Shown: positions 45,955-58,100, numbered from the stretch's first letter. The stretch: 64,000 nucleotides of DNA from Xenopus tropicalis (GCF_000004195.4 NC_030678.2:131221104-131285103), one strand, 5' to 3'. Program-made: numbers and translations. Notes: generated by a model not told the origin, from the letters alone.

Positions 45955-46061
45955 TGCAGATATGGGACTTGTCCAGAATTCTCAGGACCTGGTGTTTTCC
46001 AGATAACGGGTCTTTCCATCCCCATACTTTAAGCCTACTAAAATATAATTTAAAACATTAA

Positions 46062-46688
46062 GGGGGGGGTGGATTTATTAATATCCAGATTTCCTGTTCG
46101 ATATCTTTTTTTAAAACCACAACTAAACTCATTTTAACAAATTGTAGTGATTTACTAAAAATCCAAATTAAAAAAGTATGAACGAAAAGTCGCAGAAAAA
46201 ATGAAAAACAAAAAAGGGACACAAAAGGCCTCTAAAACCATGACGCAAAGAAAGATCATTCAGTTGTACATGTGCCATTGACTTCTACACGATCTTGACA
46301 AGTTTTTGCATCCAATTGTTGTGGTTTAGTCACATGATGGGGCTGATTCACTAAAGTCCGAAAAAACGAGTGATATTTATAACATACATTATTACTTCTT
46401 ATATTTTTTGTGAATTAACATCGATTCACTAAAAGGACACTTGTCTGAAATAAGAAGCAATGTTATTGTCGTTATTTATCTGGCAATGACATATTTTTAA
46501 GTGATACTATCACTTTATATTTATGCGTTATTTCATAGCACGCAATATTAGCGCACACTATTACGTACATGAATTTGTACTTAATTATAATTTAAAAAAT
46601 CATGTTTTTTTTTCTCAACAAAATTGTTTTGTTTTTTGGCAACAAAAAAACCCGACCTAAAAAAATCGAGCATTAATAAATGCCCCCA
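46062..46688. mobile_element. Family C-type MITE inserted in family D, TAA duplication
   Basis: It starts GGGGGGGGTGGATTTATTAA and ends CATTAATAAATGCCCCCA. TAA flanks both sides (46059-46061, 46689-46691); the uninterrupted family D reads ATTAAATAAACC here. Its middle, from GGGGCTGATTCACTAAAGTC at 46339 onward, looks like yet another inserted element whose right end I cannot place. Confidence 0.7.
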
Positions 46689-46769
46689 TAAATAAACCAA
46701 GTAGGATCATTTTGCATCCAATAAGGATTAGTTATATTTTAGTTGGGGTCAAATACATACAACATTTGT

Positions 46770-47015
46770 TAGTACTGTTGAGTGAATCTGTCCCATTTTG
46801 CTTCGCTGAAAAATTTGCAAATCTTTTAAAACATTCACTTAATGGCAAATGGCAAAAATGCAGCACGTCAAAAAAGTTGTGTGTCAAAAAAATTGTTGCA
46901 TGCAACATTTTCCAATTTTCCTGTGGAAATTTCTTGTGCACGTTTTCGTGAATAAATACGCCAATGGTGAAAAGCAAAAATTGCTGCAAATCCATACTTT
47001 CCGAATAATTTCACT
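46770..47015 (-). mobile_element. Family A hAT-like MITE inserted in family D
   Basis: Reverse-orientation family A: TTGAGTGAATCTGTCCCATT, TTCGCTGAAAAATTTGCAAA, CAATGGTGAAAAGCAAAAAT, TGCAAATCCATACTTT and a decayed TTTCACTA end. It separates the middle and right pieces of the family D copy. Ends are too decayed to read the target duplication. Confidence 0.75.
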
Positions 47016-47149
47016 AGCTACAGAGATAAAGGAAATATGTTTAAAATTTTTAATTATTTGACTAAAATCGAGTCTTTGTATGAGGGATTATTCCCCAATT
47101 GTGAGCTTTCTGGATTAAAGGTTTCCAAATAACAGATCCCATACCTGTA

Positions 47150-48333
47150 CATATGCAAACTTTAGGATTGCCCAGTCTTCTTCATTAAAACAAGTCCACA
47201 AGCTGCATTGCATACAATTAGTTTAGGGGCGTGCTGCAGAGTGCACTGTTTTCTTTATGTAGGTATGCAATACAAGATCCCTAGGATCAAATGATCAATG
47301 GGTGGCCAATATTCCCTATCTATATATCCATTTGACTATTTGCTATTTAGTTATGGATGTTTATGAAATGGACCTAATATAGACTTGCATACTTTTTATT
47401 TTGTTCACAGACCCTCTTTTTTGGAAGAATAGTATTTGCCTGTACTGTATGTTGTGGACCCTTCCATACTTTTTAAAGGGTTGCACACCACCTTTCAATA
47501 ATTTAACTGCAAAAGGGAACAAAAAATCCCTAAACTTTGCGATCTTCACCTTGCAAATTAGGGGGGTAGCTCTATTATTTTTTTTTCCTAGGTTTCTAGT
47601 CTACTACAAAGTTGCAGTTGAGGAGGTAAAACCGACCATGTTTGAAGGCCAAATTATTTTATAAAGATGATGGGAAAAAGTCTATGAAACCATTGTGAAG
47701 GCTGAGGCAGCTATCATCTCCTGTAGGGATGTATTGCTCCCGTGGCACCCATTAGGTATTGCAGTAATGTACTCTTGTAATAAAACTGATGACAGGTGTT
47801 CATACTGCAATGCAAATTACAGTAAAATAATAATGTCTGGAAAAAACATCAAGTTCTCTTGTCTTACAGAAAGTGTGTGAAAGAGGGTGGCACATAACAA
47901 TGAGATATATGTGGGTGTGGTATAGTATTACATACAGGCAGAAATCTCAGCAACAGATATTTTTTAGCTTATTTATTTGGAGTGTCAATATTAGGCACCC
48001 ACCAGTGAATTCAATTACTTGCTTTTGTCCATAAACTGGTGCTCCTTTTCATTCAAAATTGCAATTGCTCAGGGGTTTTTATAAGTGCTGCCTTATCATC
48101 TTACCAGTATTTCCAAAGGGGAAGGCTTGTGTCTGGCTAGACTTGATAGTATTATGCATGCACATTATGCTTACATTTTCCATTTTACTATACTGTGCAT
48201 TAACATGTCCAGAAAGCGATTTCTGTAAAATATAGGAAAGATGGCGCTTCATAGATTAGATCTACAGATAAATAAATATATCCAGGATGGTGCATCTTTC
48301 TAAACAGTGCCTAATATATTGTCTTCCCCAAGT
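47150..48333. other. AT-rich spacer
   Basis: No gene or repeat end was identified. Confidence 0.35.
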
Positions 48334-49053
48334 AAATGTTAAGCTGTGCAAAGTTATGCACATTGGTAGAAATAATGTAAATGCAAGTTATACACTAAAT
48401 GGTAGTGTTGGGGATCCTTAAGTAAGAAGGATCTAGGGATTTTTGTAGATAAAAAGTTGTCTAATTCCAGGCCATTTAGTGCTGTGTTACATAAAAAATG
48501 GCATTGACTCAAGGGATGAAAACATAATGTTGCCTCTTTAAAGGTCCCTGGTAAGGCCTCACCTTGAGTTTGCAGTGCAGTTTTGGGCTCCAGTCCTTAA
48601 GAAGGATATTAATGAGCTGGAGAGAGTGCAGAGACTGCAACTAAACTGGTAAAGGGGATGGAAGATTTAAACTATGAGGTTAGACTGTCAAGGATGGGGT
48701 TGTTACCCCTTTAGATTAGAGGAATGAAACTTTCATTTGAAGTCACGTAGGTGGGGTTTTATTTTCCGATGAGGCTCGTGAGGTTGTGGAATGCACTTTC
48801 AAGTGATGTTTTGATAGCAGATTCTATTAATGCCTTTAAGAGGGACTTGGATGATTTATTGAACAAGCATAGTATCCAAGGCTATTGTGATACTAAAATC
48901 TACAGTTAGTATTGATGTTGGTATATATGGTTATGTATGTGAGTGAATAGATAGGTCAGTATTGGTTTGTGTGTGTGCTGGGTTTACTTGGAAGGGTTGA
49001 ACTTGATGGACTTGGGTCTTTTTTTTAACTCAACTCAACTTAACTATGTAACT
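48334..49053 (+). mobile_element. CR1-clade LINE, old copy 3 with internal deletions
   Basis: It follows the CR1 copies at 7.2 and 18.4 kb from TGCAAAGTTATGCACATTGG onward. Segments are missing (for example after GGCCATTT near 48476 and after GGGGTTGTT near 48703). Many substitutions mark it as older. It ends GAACTTGATGGACTTGGGTC and TTAACTATGTAACTG. The RT frame is destroyed, so no coding feature is given. Confidence 0.88.
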
Positions 49054-49152
49054 GTATTCCCTTTAAGTTATTAAGTAAAAAAATATAAAGGAAATTGGAG
49101 TACATGCAATAAGAACTACAATATCACTTTTAATAAGTGAAACTAACATATA

Positions 49153-49608
49153 GGGGCCGGTTCATGAATGTACGAATCCGAATCACAAAATCGATCATTT
49201 CTGATGATTGCAAAAGTTACGAAAATTCTGTTCACTTGAATACAAAGATTTCGTACTTACAATCCGAAAGTTCTGAATATTTTCGGATTGAAGTGATCGT
49301 TTACGATTGGCAATCCAAAAGTCACAAAATTATTGTATCCCAACATTTGTAAACAGCGCGAAACTCTTTCTGACTTTGAACCTTCAGTGCATGTTTTTGG
49401 AAGCCTCTCATAGGACTCAATGGCACTCTGCAGCTCCAACCTGGCCCAAGGAAAATCACCATACAGAAGCTTAAATGAATTACGAAACTTTCGTACTCGT
49501 TGCGACAAATACGATTTTGTTGTGCAAATTGTCACAAGGTACGAAAAAGTTGCGCAAATTAAGAATACAAATTTTTTGTAATCGGACCTGTCGTAATGAA
49601 TGTGCCCC
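49153..49608 (-). mobile_element. Family B MITE, complete (456 bp)
   Basis: Ends GGGGCCGGTTCATGAATGTA and CGTAATGAATGTGCCCC, flanked by ATA on both sides (49150-49152, 49609-49611). The core is on the minus strand (TTGGAGCTGCAGAGTGCC, GAGTCCTATGAGAGGCTTCC). The frame at 49257-49610 is a chance reading of the element. Confidence 0.82.
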
Positions 49609-52196
49609 ATAGTATGGTTATTAAAAAAAACTGAAACAGAGTGAAACTAGTAATTTATCTTCTAATATACAGCCAACCATATAGGGAATCTAACTCAGCA
49701 TCGAGTATCAGAAAATAAAATGAACTGATAGGAGCAGACAGGCACATAAAACTTCTGTGTATGTAATATTAACACCACAGTAAATCAAAGTAAACATTTA
49801 ATGAAATATCACCAAAGCAGATACACTATTTGGTATATTTTTGATATAAATCAAAAAGTGATTTGAAACTACATAGTTACATACTGTGTTTTGAATTATA
49901 TCCCAAATATCGGTATAAGAACAACAGTGTAGTTAAACGCTCATTAGCAATAGTCGCCTTACTAGTATTTTTGTTTTCTAATCTTATGGTGTAGTTTGTT
50001 GTTAAGGTTATTTGAATTTCTTATTAAAATGTTATTCTCAGCTTTCGTTTGGTCTTCTGTTTTTTAGTAGAAGCACTGTTTTAAGTTTACGGCTTATTGT
50101 ACACAGATTCCTTCTCTTTGTGTTTATACATATGCCTTGGATTTGCATTAACACAGCAGTGGGAAATGGCATCCCCTAGTTTACAATAGACATTGACAGT
50201 AAGAGGTGCTGGGATCTTTTATGTCTTGGGAGCATATTTTTAATATGTCAGTGATGGGCAACTCAAAAAAAAAACCCTCACATTAAATTTCATTCTGGCG
50301 TTGGTGCAATACAATGCCTTGTTATAAAAGAAACCTATGCAAAATTTCTTTTGTGCAAATAGCAGGTAGATGTTGCTGAGCACAGAAAGCCGCATGTGGC
50401 CCCAGTCCTCCTGTTGTGCATGTACAATTGCATGTTTTATACTGAAGGCTGCAGATACGTATAAAAGGAAGATGAGGTGAAATCATAACTAGAATACTGA
50501 AGAATTTCTATATTATAAGAGTAATGAAAACTTTAAATGACATAACTAGTACCACTGACTAAGATTTATATTATTCAATTGCAATATGCTACTAACCCTT
50601 AACATAAAATTATACAGGAGAGAGTAAAAGCCTCAAAGGAAACTGCAGCCAATATTTATTTCATACTGCAATGAATACATGATATAGAGCCAGCATTGCA
50701 AACCAATTTCCTCTTGTCTATATTACAGAGTAAAGCACTAAATTTAAAAGTGCATGTTTTTTTATTGAGAAAACATAAAATGAACTGCAAACGTGAAATT
50801 AAATTCCTTAAATCAACTGGTTTAATGGACATTGAACTTATTAGTTAACTGTCAGAGTGTCTGGAAAAAATATGACATCACTCCTCAGTATAAACTAGTT
50901 GAAATAATACTCAGCATAAACGCAAATAAATTTCTATTATTTGATGTCATAACAAAGCAAAATTATATTCTCACCCTCAGCAGTATTACTTTTGCAAGTA
51001 CACATTACAATGCAATTTAATATGGATGTGTTTTTAATTAGCAATATTGCACTATAACATACAAGTTATTTGTAGATTTTCATAAATTACTCGCCATTTT
51101 GCTCTTGTTTTCAGCAATCATGAATTCTTTAGACCTGACTGTATAAACAGGTTTAACATTAAAACAGTCTCATTGCCATTTGAATTCCACATTTTACCAT
51201 TAAGAATGTTCTGCATGTAGCGGCAGTAATATTTTTTGTTAAAAGTTTATATGAGAAAAGGAAGAATGGCATTATTTACAAATAGACAGGATGATGCCTT
51301 TTCCATCATATATGCCAATTACTAGTTCAAAATCATAGCAGATATAATGCATTAAACCAAACCCCAAAAGTATAAATAAAAAAATGTCACATTTATTGAT
51401 GCTGACAGAGATGAAAAGGCCCCCACAAAATGGGAAACCCAACTCCTAATATAGTCTCCATTGTAGCTATTGCAACTATATCTATTATAATATGCCATAT
51501 AACACTGCAAGTAGTGTTTACACAAACTGCTTGGGAAAGCGAACGAGCAATATAGAGCCCAATTAGAATGATGCCATGTAATTAATTGAATAATGTATCC
51601 ATTAGAATCAGTAATAAATATTCAAATAGATCCCTTTTGGCAATGACAATAATGCATGTGACCCATTTACCTTTTGCATTTTTACTGATGGCAAGAGAGA
51701 AGGCAGTTAGCAGCTAATGTTAAGGTATATTAGCCAGAGCCTGTGCTTGATGCTGTGCTTTCTCTCTTTTCAGTATAGGGGAATAATTATTTAAATGTAG
51801 AGATTCAAAACCATCAATGCCCCACACAAAGTTTTCTGTGAATGTATGGAAAAGAGAAAAGAACTAATGGTTTATATAAGTCTATTAAGTAGACCTAAAA
51901 CTCTGCTTTGTGCCAACAATGCAAATAAGGGTATTTTAATTATCAAAGAATCATAGGGATGTCATCTAGAACTTCTGATACTATTCCTACCCATGAAGCA
52001 AACATGACAGAATGTGCACCCATGTATAAAAGAGATGCGGTGTTGTGCTGACTTTTGCCTCAAGTCACTTAATGCATTTGTACTACTTTTCATTATGTTT
52101 TGCCTAACCAATATCAGATAGCACCTATTCCCTTTGTTTATTGGTGTTTGTTAGAAAGCCTGATCCTTAGCAGCCCTGCTTTAACTCCTTAAGTGA
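49609..52196. other. Long repeat-poor AT-rich DNA with a CNE-like patch
   Basis: No genes or repeat ends. The patch 51540-51770 (CCATGTAATTAATTGAATAA, GCAATGACAATAATGCATGT, TACTGATGGCAAGAGAG) has the complex, TAAT-rich texture of conserved non-coding DNA; unproven. Confidence 0.35.
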
Positions 52197-52353
52197 TGGT
52201 TCACCGTTGGTGCAGATTTAAAAAAACTTTGGGCGACTTCAGAAAAACGAAGCGATGCATGTGTTTTCCCACCTGCTATTTACATTATCAGTCACCCACA
52301 GTAGTGCAAATGTATCACGAATGACTAATCTCCCCATGGACCATGGCCCTAAA
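52197..52353. mobile_element. Family G MITE, decayed
   Basis: Ends TGATGGTTCACCGTTGG and CCATGGACCATGGCCC, with GACTAATCTCCCC inside the right end, as in the family G copy at 35743-36069. Confidence 0.5.
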
Positions 52354-52594
52354 GTATGATAAGCTAATTATTTTTTGTTTGTACGTTATCTATCTGGACT
52401 TATTTGCTAGTTAATCATGCAGGTATGAGTTCCCTTGGCTGGCTTAATTGCCCGATACTGCACTGTGTGCACCAAAAAATTCTAATGTGAGCACTTTTAA
52501 AAATTTTACTTTTAAAAAACAACATCTTTAGTTATAGTTAATTGCCCTGGCAGTTCCTTGCAGGTGAAATCTTCCTGTATATAAGTTTGAATAG

Positions 52595-52895
52595 TAGTGA
52601 TGGGTGAAATGTATAGACAGGCATGGAATCACAGCGAATTTCTGCTTTTCGCCATTGGCGGATTGTTTTGAGAAATGGATGAAAAATTTTGCTGAGTGTC
52701 CAAAAATTGTCGCAAGAATAGTCGCAGGTGTCAAAAGAATAGCTGAGCGTCCAAAAATTGTTGCAAGAATAGTCATTGGCGTCAAAAGAATCGTCGTGGA
52801 TGATGATTTTTTTTTTGTCGCACAACATTTTTGCCATTTCGCAAATCTTTTCAATTTTTTGGCAAAGCAAAATGGAACAAATTCGCTCATCACTA
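52595..52895 (+). mobile_element. Family A hAT-like MITE, complete, perfect 8-bp duplication (301 bp)
   Basis: TAGTGATGGGTGAAAT … AAATTCGCTCATCACTA, with TTGAATAG at 52587-52594 and 52896-52903. This is the clearest evidence in the window that the family makes 8-base duplications, the hAT hallmark. A 51-base segment (GCTGAGTGTCCAAAAATTGT…AAAAGAATA) is duplicated in tandem at 52690-52791. Confidence 0.92.
52690..52791. repeat. 51-bp tandem duplication inside a MITE
   Basis: Two adjacent units, each GCTGAGYGTCCAAAAATTGT…GAATAGTC…GTGTCAAAAGAATA-like, differing at several bases. Confidence 0.85.
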
Positions 52896-52903
52896 TTGAA
52901 TAG

Positions 52904-55900
52904 TTAAAATTATTTTCTTTTCTTATGGTTCTTTTATTTTTTAATTGTATTAAACAATAAGGCTTGTGCTGATGGAGCATGAGGGAGAAGTGTTTTACCC
53001 AGATTGTACTGGTATCAAGTGAAACTGGAAAATCCCTATGTGTGACATAATTGTCCATTTTTATATACTATGGTTTCTGAAAAATGCATTTAAGTGTATT
53101 CTTGAGATTCCATTACCCCTGCTTTCCTGCATTATGAGCAATCATGGATAAAGTAATGTCTCTACTCCTATGGACTTTATGCTGCCATTCATTGTTAATG
53201 TAACATCAGGGGTTATGCTATTTAAAAAGCTGAATGTAATGGAGGTATTTTAAATATAGCTATTCTCAATGAATGAATGCATTTCTTTGTCACTGGAATC
53301 TATACAGTAGCAATTGCTACTACAAGAGCACAGCAGCCTCCTAAAGAATAGTAATAGCTCCTAGATAGACTGTGAAGAGAAAGCTTAGGCACTGATATTA
53401 TGTTTCTATTGAGATGAAAAATATGTTCTGTTGGTGGTTGCACCGTGGTTCTGTCCCAATTCTGGTCTTAATGCTACAGGACATACTAATTTAAATATCA
53501 CAGTTTATCTACAAAGACAGAATCTAATTTTCCAAAAGCACTTAACAAGGGGACTTCTCAATTGACCCTCTGCTTTCAACCATCCCTCTGAACCCCATTG
53601 TTACATACCTTAATAAAACACCAGGAGTGAGAAATGGGTAAAATGGCCACAGCATTTATTTATAAAATAAATAGAACCTTGTCAGCCTTACCCAAAGGCA
53701 ATATTCAAAGCCAGAATTTTATAAGAATTTGCTACTATGTTCTGCCATTCCTCACTAAAGACTTAAGTTTAGCACTATGTCATTATATCCACCACTGAGT
53801 ATTAGGCTGCCTCTACTTACAGAGAGGATGGCCCCAAACTCTGCTACCAGCAGGACCTGCATCTCCCACCATGAGAGAAGTTCAGCAGTCCTGCTGCCGG
53901 TCCTGAATCTGCAGTGTCTCAGTGATAGGAAATCCAAGCAGACTGTCACCTAGCACAAGCAGTAGTAGTGTCTGTATCAATCAACCCACCGTGCAGTCAA
54001 AGGAGAGAAGCTCCTTTGGTATTCATGGTTTTAGAGAAAATGAGATTGGTGGTTTCAAAAACCTTGTAAACCAATAAATTTGATACATGGGCTTCTATGA
54101 CTATGGTCCATAGGCAATATTTTCCAAAGCATAGTTAAAAAGCTGCTGTGGGAGTTACGAAAATAAAAGGCACTAAGTTTGGCCCAGAGCAGTAAACAAT
54201 AGCAACCAGGTTTCTATAGGTTACTGGGGAAAATGAGTGACTTTAATTACATATGAAGGTTTATTTTCAATCTTTTACCTATGGATTAGGGAGTATAGTG
54301 ATGCTTCATTTCCTAGATAAGTCATTCATTAGTTCTTTAAAAAATGTACCATTTAATGTTTATAATACCTAGCTTTTTTTAATAGCTAATCTAATACAGA
54401 TAAAACATGTCTAAAAAAATATCTGAAATATATGTTTTATTTACTGAAAACCATAATAGCAGGTCCATTATAAAATGCTTTTTGCACTGTATTTGTAAAG
54501 ATTAACAAGAAATGAAGAAATAATGGGTTTATTTTATAACAGTTAAAAGCCCAGGGAACTAAAATTACATTTGCTTTATATGCAGATCTGTATTGCAGCA
54601 TAAACAATTTATTTTCTTCTTATGTTAAGTAAGATCCCTTGAATAAATGGCCTCTCTTCAGCAATATAGATTTGTGCCGCAGATGATTAAATTTTTCCTT
54701 GGAAGAGATTGATCTCACCCAATCGATTGAACAGCCATAATGAATAAAGTATCAATCCAGTTTAAAATGCTGAGACACTGCCCCAACAATAAACACACCA
54801 AATAAAGTATTCTTCTCCATATAAATGTTAAAACAATGAAAAACAGGGCTTTTGCAGCGCTGCATATTCAATAATTTGAATTGACTAATCTGACAAAACA
54901 ACAAATTCATTATCTTTATTTCAAAGACTATTAAGATAACTACCTAATTGTACAAATAGAATCAAAATTGGATTTTTAGTGATTTATATTACTGAATTTT
55001 AAAGCAAATTACAAGTATGGAAAATACAAAGGTAATTTAATGTTGACCATGTGGACTGAATATATGATCCATTATAGATGCAGCACAATCTTTAGCAAGT
55101 TGGAAAATACATAATGCAGAATTAACTTTATAATATAACCATATAACCTCCCTGAGAGGTGTTCATGGCAACTTTACAACCTAACCTATATACACCTTTG
55201 TCTATTTTAGCAGGAAAAAAAGGTTTTCTTTCCCACTAATTAAGCCTAGTCATGATTAGACATAAATGGACATAAAATACATATCACCCAGCATGTGATT
55301 ACAAATACATGGCTAAAGGAGGCAGAAAAAATTATATTATAATTGTTCAAAGACAAATAGCCACTGTATAAAGCTCAGTTGAAATGACTATAATTACATT
55401 GGACATTGATGAATTTGTGAAGGTCAGCATAATATCAATTGCCTTCTTTGTTGGGTAGTATTTGTTATAACCTGTTTAAAACGGATTCACCTTAGAACCA
55501 AGTAAGCACTTGTACCTTTTGTTGCATGGAGCATACATAATTGCTTTAACAAAGGAAAGTAATACAAATAATATGTGACACAATGTTCTTAATGTGCATC
55601 AGCTATTATATGCTTCTTTTCACTTTAACTGTACAGTGCTGAGTGACCTTGATGAGATTGCATTGTAGGCTGCTCAGAGAAGTAATGCCCTGTTTCAAGC
55701 TAACCAAGTATTTATTACAATGAGAAGGCTATATTTCCACACTGGTGCAGGTCAGCTTGGTAGTGAAAAAAATTAATTAAAAATTGGAAAACGTCCATTG
55801 CAGTGTCACATATTGGTGCTTATTCTGATGTATGCAATTTTTAAGAATTCATGTTGTTTTAGTAATACAAAATTTACATCTATTTCTGTGTACATATACA

Positions 55901-56398
55901 AAAATATATATTCTTGCAAATAACTTGTTTGGAGATATATTTGGTCAATCTACCAGCTTGATCTGCTTTAAATGCAAGTACAGTTACAACATGATCATGC
56001 ATCTGCATGAATTCAGCCTCATATCCCATGTTTCAGTATTTCTATCAATATTTTTAAACAGCACTTATGAAAAAATGTATTGCATTCGTACACCAATATT
56101 ACAGCTCTCAAAGTGGAGTTTAAAATGTTAAAAGCCCTACTGATACCAATGCTTTTTGCTCGTTCATTGGTCTCTTTTCTGCTGGTCACTCCGCATGTGG
56201 TATGGGCTCCTGCAAACCCTGTTTGGGATTGCACTTCCCCTGGTGCCCTGGTCCCCTGTTTAAGTAATAATTTAGTATTGGTGCAAGTGCTCATAGTTTA
56301 AAAAAAAAAATTTAGTTGCAAAATTATACATAATTATATATAAAAATAAACCCCATATAGTGGTCCTAATTATTTACCTTTGAGCATTTTTTGATAGG
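52904..56398. other. Repeat-poor AT-rich DNA with a CNE-like patch
   Basis: No genes. 54590-54800 (GCCGCAGATGATTAAATTTT, ATCTCACCCAATCGATTGAA, CAGCCATAATGAATAAAG) looks constrained in texture. 56105-56300 is a slightly GC-richer patch of unknown nature followed by an A-run at 56299-56309. Confidence 0.35.
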
Positions 56399-57295
56399 CT
56401 GGCACATTTACTAAACAATTTTAAGAAAAAGTTAAATTTTTTTTTTTACTTCTAAATATTTTTGAGATTTACAAATGGATTGTAGCCAGTTTTCAATTTT
56501 TCTGATATTTTTTCTTGAAAAAGTTGAGTTTTTCCCTGAAAAATTCATATTTTCGAAAATAACTCTTATAATTTGAGATTTATTAACGGTTATTTTACTT
56601 CAGTTCTGCAGGTTTGATATGTCAAGTAACATTGAGTCCTATGGAAGGCTTCAAATACTAGAAATGTTAAAAAAAGCAAATATTCATTGTCAGCCTGCCC
56701 TTTTACTACACACTCTTAAGGGTAAATTAATCCCATCATTGTTTTCTATTTCTTCACCCAGTTTCAAGGGGAAATTAATTCCATCATTGTTTTCTATCTC
56801 ACTCAGTTTTAAAGGGAATTTAATTCCATCATTTTTTCTATTTCACACACTAAGATCATAATTATTTTCTATTTCACTCAGTTTCAAGTGGAAGTTAATT
56901 CTATCATTGTTTTCTATTTTACACATTTTCTAGTGGAAGTTAATCTTATCATTGTTTTGTATTTCACCTAGTTTCAAGTGACATTTAAATACATTATTGT
57001 TTTACAAGAATGAGTGCCAATGTTCCTAAAATGGCTGCTGGAGCAACTCCTGGGATAAATAATGAGGATTCCTGGAAATGAACGGCTATTTACATTTCAC
57101 AAATTTCTCAAATTTTCTGGCTCGAAAAAAATCATGATTTTCAGACAATAAACTTGATATTTCCACTTAACCCTACCAACCTTATTGGGACATTTCATAA
57201 ATACTACAGTGATCGAGTTTAATTCAAATTAATACCATGCCAAATTTATACAACTTTCAAGGCCAGAAAAAAACTAATTTTAGTAAATCTGCCCC
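56399..57295 (+). mobile_element. Family C MITE with an internal minisatellite
   Basis: Left end GGCTGGCACATTTACTAAAC and right end TTTTAGTAAATCTGCCCC. Inside is AACATTGAGTCCTATGGAAG + GCTTC, which is also the core of family B. The middle 56708-57000 is a tandem array (separate entry). The right part has AGATTTATT-like and GATCGAGTTTAATTC sequence. Boundaries are good at the right, approximate at the left. Confidence 0.65.
56708..57000. repeat. Minisatellite, about 45-bp unit, 6 to 7 copies
   Basis: The unit TTAATTCCATCATTGTTTTC + TATTTCACTCAGTTTCAAGGGGAAA is repeated with much variation; the third and fourth units have deletions. The 80-codon frame at 56619-56861 (repeated 'LIPSLFSIS') is its translation and not a gene. 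Confidence 0.88.
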
Positions 57296-58100
57296 TAAGT
57301 GTCTCTTGACAAATGGACTAGCCTTATTGGGCTTAATCCTCCCCTACCATTAGCTTTTATCTAGCTATCTGATCCTTATTTGGCCTGTTTATGAATGTTT
57401 GATTCCTGCCTGCTCTGATCCTTGCCTGGGCTTTACGTTTAAGCCCATTTAACTCTTCCAAGGCCTGGTATTGAGCTTTTGACAATATTACTTGTCTTCC
57501 TATGTGCTTTGGTCAAACCTGCTTGCCTTGTCTTGTCTGCTTATTAACCCTACATGGGCCTGTCTGCCTTAACAAATTGTGTATCCATTTTCACATGCCT
57601 TCGTTTGTCCCAGTTTATCTCCCTCCTAGGTTCCTCCTGTTGGTTGCTTTGTAACCCAGAATACCTTGTTATATAACAAGACTCCAAGAAAAGGTTCTTC
57701 AGAATAGCCAAGTCATTTATTAGGCAAACAAAACAAAGAGTCTTGTGGATGTTGTCTCAGTAATTAATACAATGAAGGCTTAAATATAAAAAGGCTTCAA
57801 CTAACACAAGGCTGGTCCATACCTATTATAGACAAAATATGTAGAATGTTTATAACTGTAACAACTATAACAACTTTGCAACTTTTACCATTAAAGGTAA
57901 AAACATCTCTTTGTAGAAACATCCATTACTGTTATCCTTGATATTACCTAAGTTTAAGGCTTTCTATGTAATGTGTAACCAGCAGAATCTTCCAGATGAC
58001 TCCTAGGCTTTGTATCATTCTGCAATGAAGCACAACCTTTTGACATTTCTCCTAAGGCATTTCCTATCCTTTTGCTGTATTTTACTGTTAATCCTTTTTT
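57296..58100. other. Spacer, possible old LTR-type sequence
   Basis: 57390-57720 is richer in CTGCCTG/CTTGCC words (GATTCCTGCCTGCTCTGATC, TTGCCTGGGCTTT), a texture I associate with old LTR or non-autonomous repeats. No ends found. Confidence 0.3.

Larger units (their letters stand above)
45955..47149 (+). mobile_element. Family D MITE carrying two nested insertions
   Basis: Left piece 45955-46061 (GATATGGGACTTGTCCAGAA, CAGATAACGGGTCTTTCC, AAAACATTAA), middle piece 46689-46769 (TAAATAAACCAAGTAGGATC, CATCCAATAAGGATTAGTTA) and right piece 47016-47149 (AGATAAAGGAAATATG, GAGCTTTCTGGATTAAAGG, GATCCCATACCTGTA) together follow the complete copy at 25204-25535 in order. Insertions sit at 46062-46688 and 46770-47015. 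Confidence 0.8.

Noticed and set aside
52528..53058. 176-codon minus-strand frame
   Set aside because: Most of it crosses a hAT MITE whose boundaries are fixed by a perfect 8-bp duplication.
53755..53949. GC-richer patch with a 64-codon minus-strand frame
   Set aside because: No domain, no repeat ends and no splice context; left unassigned.
56619..56861. 80-codon frame with repeated peptide
   Set aside because: Translation of the 45-bp minisatellite.
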